Shown: positions 62,638 to 64,000 of the stretch, piece after piece
Numbering within the stretch: the stretch's first letter is position 1
Layout: each line of letters begins with the position of its first letter
Assembly (NCBI RefSeq): GCF_042666615.1
Contig: NZ_JBHTDD010000005.1
Coordinates: forward strand, 124,001-188,000
Origin: KBS50 sp042666615
GTDB lineage: Bacteria > Actinomycetota > Actinomycetes > Mycobacteriales > Micromonosporaceae
DNA length: 64,000 nt
Direction: 5' to 3'
Made by a program: the position numbers and the translations under genes
The notes under the pieces: model-generated
Seen by the model: only the letters and a program-made list of their open reading frames with translations
The model's database searches: none
What the model was told of the DNA's origin: nothing

Positions 62638-63693
62638 TCACGCGGTGCGGCGGCCGGACTGCCGGGCGTAGCGCGGGCTGGGGCGCAGCGGCGCGCTCGC
62701 CGTGCCGGCTCCCGCGGCGATACCGCGCACCAGGTCGCGGATCGTCTCCCGGCCGTCCCGCGCGGGTCGCCAGCCCAGTTCCCGCTCGGCCCGCGAGCAG
62801 TCCACAAGCGGTGCGGCGGCCGTCAGGTCCAGCCACCCGGGCTCCGTCGGGATCAGCTTGGCCCGCCAGGCCAGCTTCGACGCGATCCTCATCAGCGACA
62901 ACGGCATCCGGACCACCCGGCCGCCGACCTCCGCCGCCACCACCGCCGCGTCCAGCACTGGCTCCGCCGCGATGTTGTACGCGCCGCGGCAGTCGCTGCG
63001 CAATGCCCGCAGGTACGCCTCGGCCGCGTCCTCGGCGTGTACCACCTGGCCACGGAGCCGCCGGTTCGCCGGAACAATCGGCAGCCGCCCCCGGCGTAGC
63101 AGCGACACCGGGGTCAGGCCGCCGAGAAAGTACCGGGTCAGTTCCGCACCGGCGACGTACTGCAGGACCAGTGTGGTGCGCAACCGGATCACCTGGAGGC
63201 CAGGATCTTCCCACTCCACCCCGTCGAGCAACGCCTCGACTGCCGCCTTGTCGCCGCTGAATCCCGAGCCGCCCACCCCGGTCACCGGCCAGTCCTCGTC
63301 GACCCGTTCGTCCTTTGGGCCGGGCTTGTACGCGGCCACGGAGGAGGCGTACACCAGTTTGGGCACCCCGGCCTCGCGCAACGCCCGGACCACATGCCGG
63401 GTGCCGAGCAGGTTGGTCCGGCGCAGCCGGGCCCGGCGGTGACTCGGCTGCACCTGCCAGGCCAGGTGCACCACCGCGTCGAGCCCTCGGAACGCCTCGA
63501 TCAGCGGGGTGACGCAGCCCGGATCCCCAAGATCCGCGGACATCCACCGCACCCCGTCGTACGGGCTGGCCGCCCGGCGTGGAACCCGCCGGGCGAGCCC
63601 GAGAACCTTGATGTCGTCCTCGGCACCCAGCCGGCGGAGCAGGGCCGTGCCGACGTTCCCGGTGGCCCCGGTGATGGCTATCCGCATTGCCAT
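62638..63693 (-). CDS. NAD-dependent epimerase/dehydratase (extended SDR)
   Basis: A 351-residue extended SDR. Rossmann motif MRIAITGATGNVGTALLRRL, then LDAVVHLAW, VYASSVAAYKPGPKDERVDE and a VHAEDAAEAYLRAL cofactor/substrate segment. The catalytic Tyr of YxxxK is not clear: the region reads GFSGDKAAVE with Phe where Tyr is usual, which may mean a changed or lost dehydrogenase activity. The C-terminal tail is basic. ATG 63693 or 63687 are both plausible starts. Confidence 0.87.
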   Translation of the reverse strand: MAMRIAITGATGNVGTALLRRLGAEDDIKVLGLARRVPRRAASPYDGVRWMSADLGDPGCVTPLIEAFRGLDAVVHLAWQVQPSHRRARLRRTNLLGTRHVVRALREAGVPKLVYASSVAAYKPGPKDERVDEDWPVTGVGGSGFSGDKAAVEALLDGVEWEDPGLQVIRLRTTLVLQYVAGAELTRYFLGGLTPVSLLRRGRLPIVPANRRLRGQVVHAEDAAEAYLRALRSDCRGAYNIAAEPVLDAAVVAAEVGGRVVRMPLSLMRIASKLAWRAKLIPTEPGWLDLTAAAPLVDCSRAERELGWRPARDGRETIRDLVRGIAAGAGTASAPLRPSPRYARQSGRRTA

Positions 63694-63772
63694 TTCTACC
63701 CGCGCCACCGGCCGGCATGCCCCGGATAGGGCCGGGCGGTTTGCCGCGGCCTGACGGGGGAATCCGGTCATC

Positions 63773-64000
63773 GTGCGCGAATTGCTGACGAAACTCGAAC
63801 GTGCCTCCCGACTCGACGCGGCCTCCGAGTGGGCGCAGCGAGCCGTCGGGTCGGTGCTCCGATCGCAGCGGCTCCGGGACGTGCTGCACGGCGTCTGGCT
63901 GGGGCACCCGCTGCATCCGGCGATGGTCCAGGTGCCGGTCGGTGCCTGGAGCAGTGCCGCCATCCTCGACCTGCTGCCCGGGCAACGCCGGGCCGCCACC
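63773..64000 (+). CDS. DUF2231-type membrane protein, N-terminal part
   Basis: The first 76 codons of a gene running off the right edge, from GTG 63773. The segment VLHGVWLGHPLHPAMVQVPV then GAWSSAAILDLL is the DUF2231 signature, a small membrane-domain family. The N-terminal 38 residues form a charged helical extension. The rest of the protein is outside the window. Confidence 0.82.
   Translation, partial: MRELLTKLERASRLDAASEWAQRAVGSVLRSQRLRDVLHGVWLGHPLHPAMVQVPVGAWSSAAILDLLPGQRRAAT

Overview
The window is high-GC actinobacterial DNA, most likely from a Micromonospora-like member of the Micromonosporaceae. I infer this from the GC3-biased coding, the frequent GTG starts, a bldC gene, F420-type chemistry, and a purF-purM-DUF3073-valine dehydrogenase-bldC gene order that, as I remember it, matches Streptomyces. 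No rRNA, integrase, transposase or CRISPR array is visible. It reads as a chromosomal core region with accessory insertions and some decayed genes.

Layout. 1-5.9 kb: a DsbA-like gene divergent from soxR, then an SCP2 / acyl-CoA dehydrogenase / acyl-CoA ligase operon divergent from a TetR gene, and a DedA protein. 5.9-11 kb: a two-component pair whose kinase is broken, then a MaoC-FabG4-FadA2 locus arranged like Mycobacterium tuberculosis Rv0241c-Rv0243. 11-19 kb: a DUF234 ATPase, GrpB, an ArsR-MFS pair, an unusual double-permease-like membrane protein, and purB. 18.3-21.6 kb: a ribbon-helix-helix / DUF4097 / ABC exporter operon. 21.6-23.7 kb: a patch with a cupin, gene remnants, YbjQ and a GDT1-family transporter. 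23.9-33.9 kb: purS-purQ-purL-comB-like, a membrane protein with a long prion-like Gly/Tyr/Gln tail, an SCP2-like gene, purF and purM. 33.9-35.3 kb: a radical SAM/SPASM maturase with a small aromatic/Asn-rich precursor peptide (candidate cyclophane RiPP), inserted in the otherwise conserved purM-to-bldC block. 35.6-38.9 kb: DUF3073, vdh, a conserved hypothetical gene and bldC. 39-49.7 kb: a PPOX protein, a methyltransferase, TetR, a calcium-repeat protein, a beta-oxidation pair, a circularly permuted substrate-binding lipoprotein, DUF2786, SRPBCC, RtcB, and a regulator plus small membrane protein. 49.8-50.2 kb: tRNA-Glu, tRNA-Asp and tRNA-Phe. 50.4-58 kb: a polysaccharide deacetylase and a light-type carotenoid locus (crtE-crtI-idi-MerR/B12-like regulator divergent from crtB-photolyase). 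58-64 kb: a frameshifted gene, a MerA/Lpd-like flavoprotein, enoyl-CoA hydratase, an EamA transporter, an SDR epimerase and a partial DUF2231 gene.

How they work together. The pur genes cover four steps of IMP/AMP synthesis (PurF, PurSQL, PurM, PurB). The carotenoid genes could run from IPP/DMAPP through GGPP and phytoene to desaturated carotenes, with photolyase co-transcribed with crtB. That, together with a CarH/LitR-like regulator, points to a light-stress module. The radical SAM enzyme and its precursor, the circularly permuted binding protein and the prion-like membrane protein are the items I consider most worth following up.
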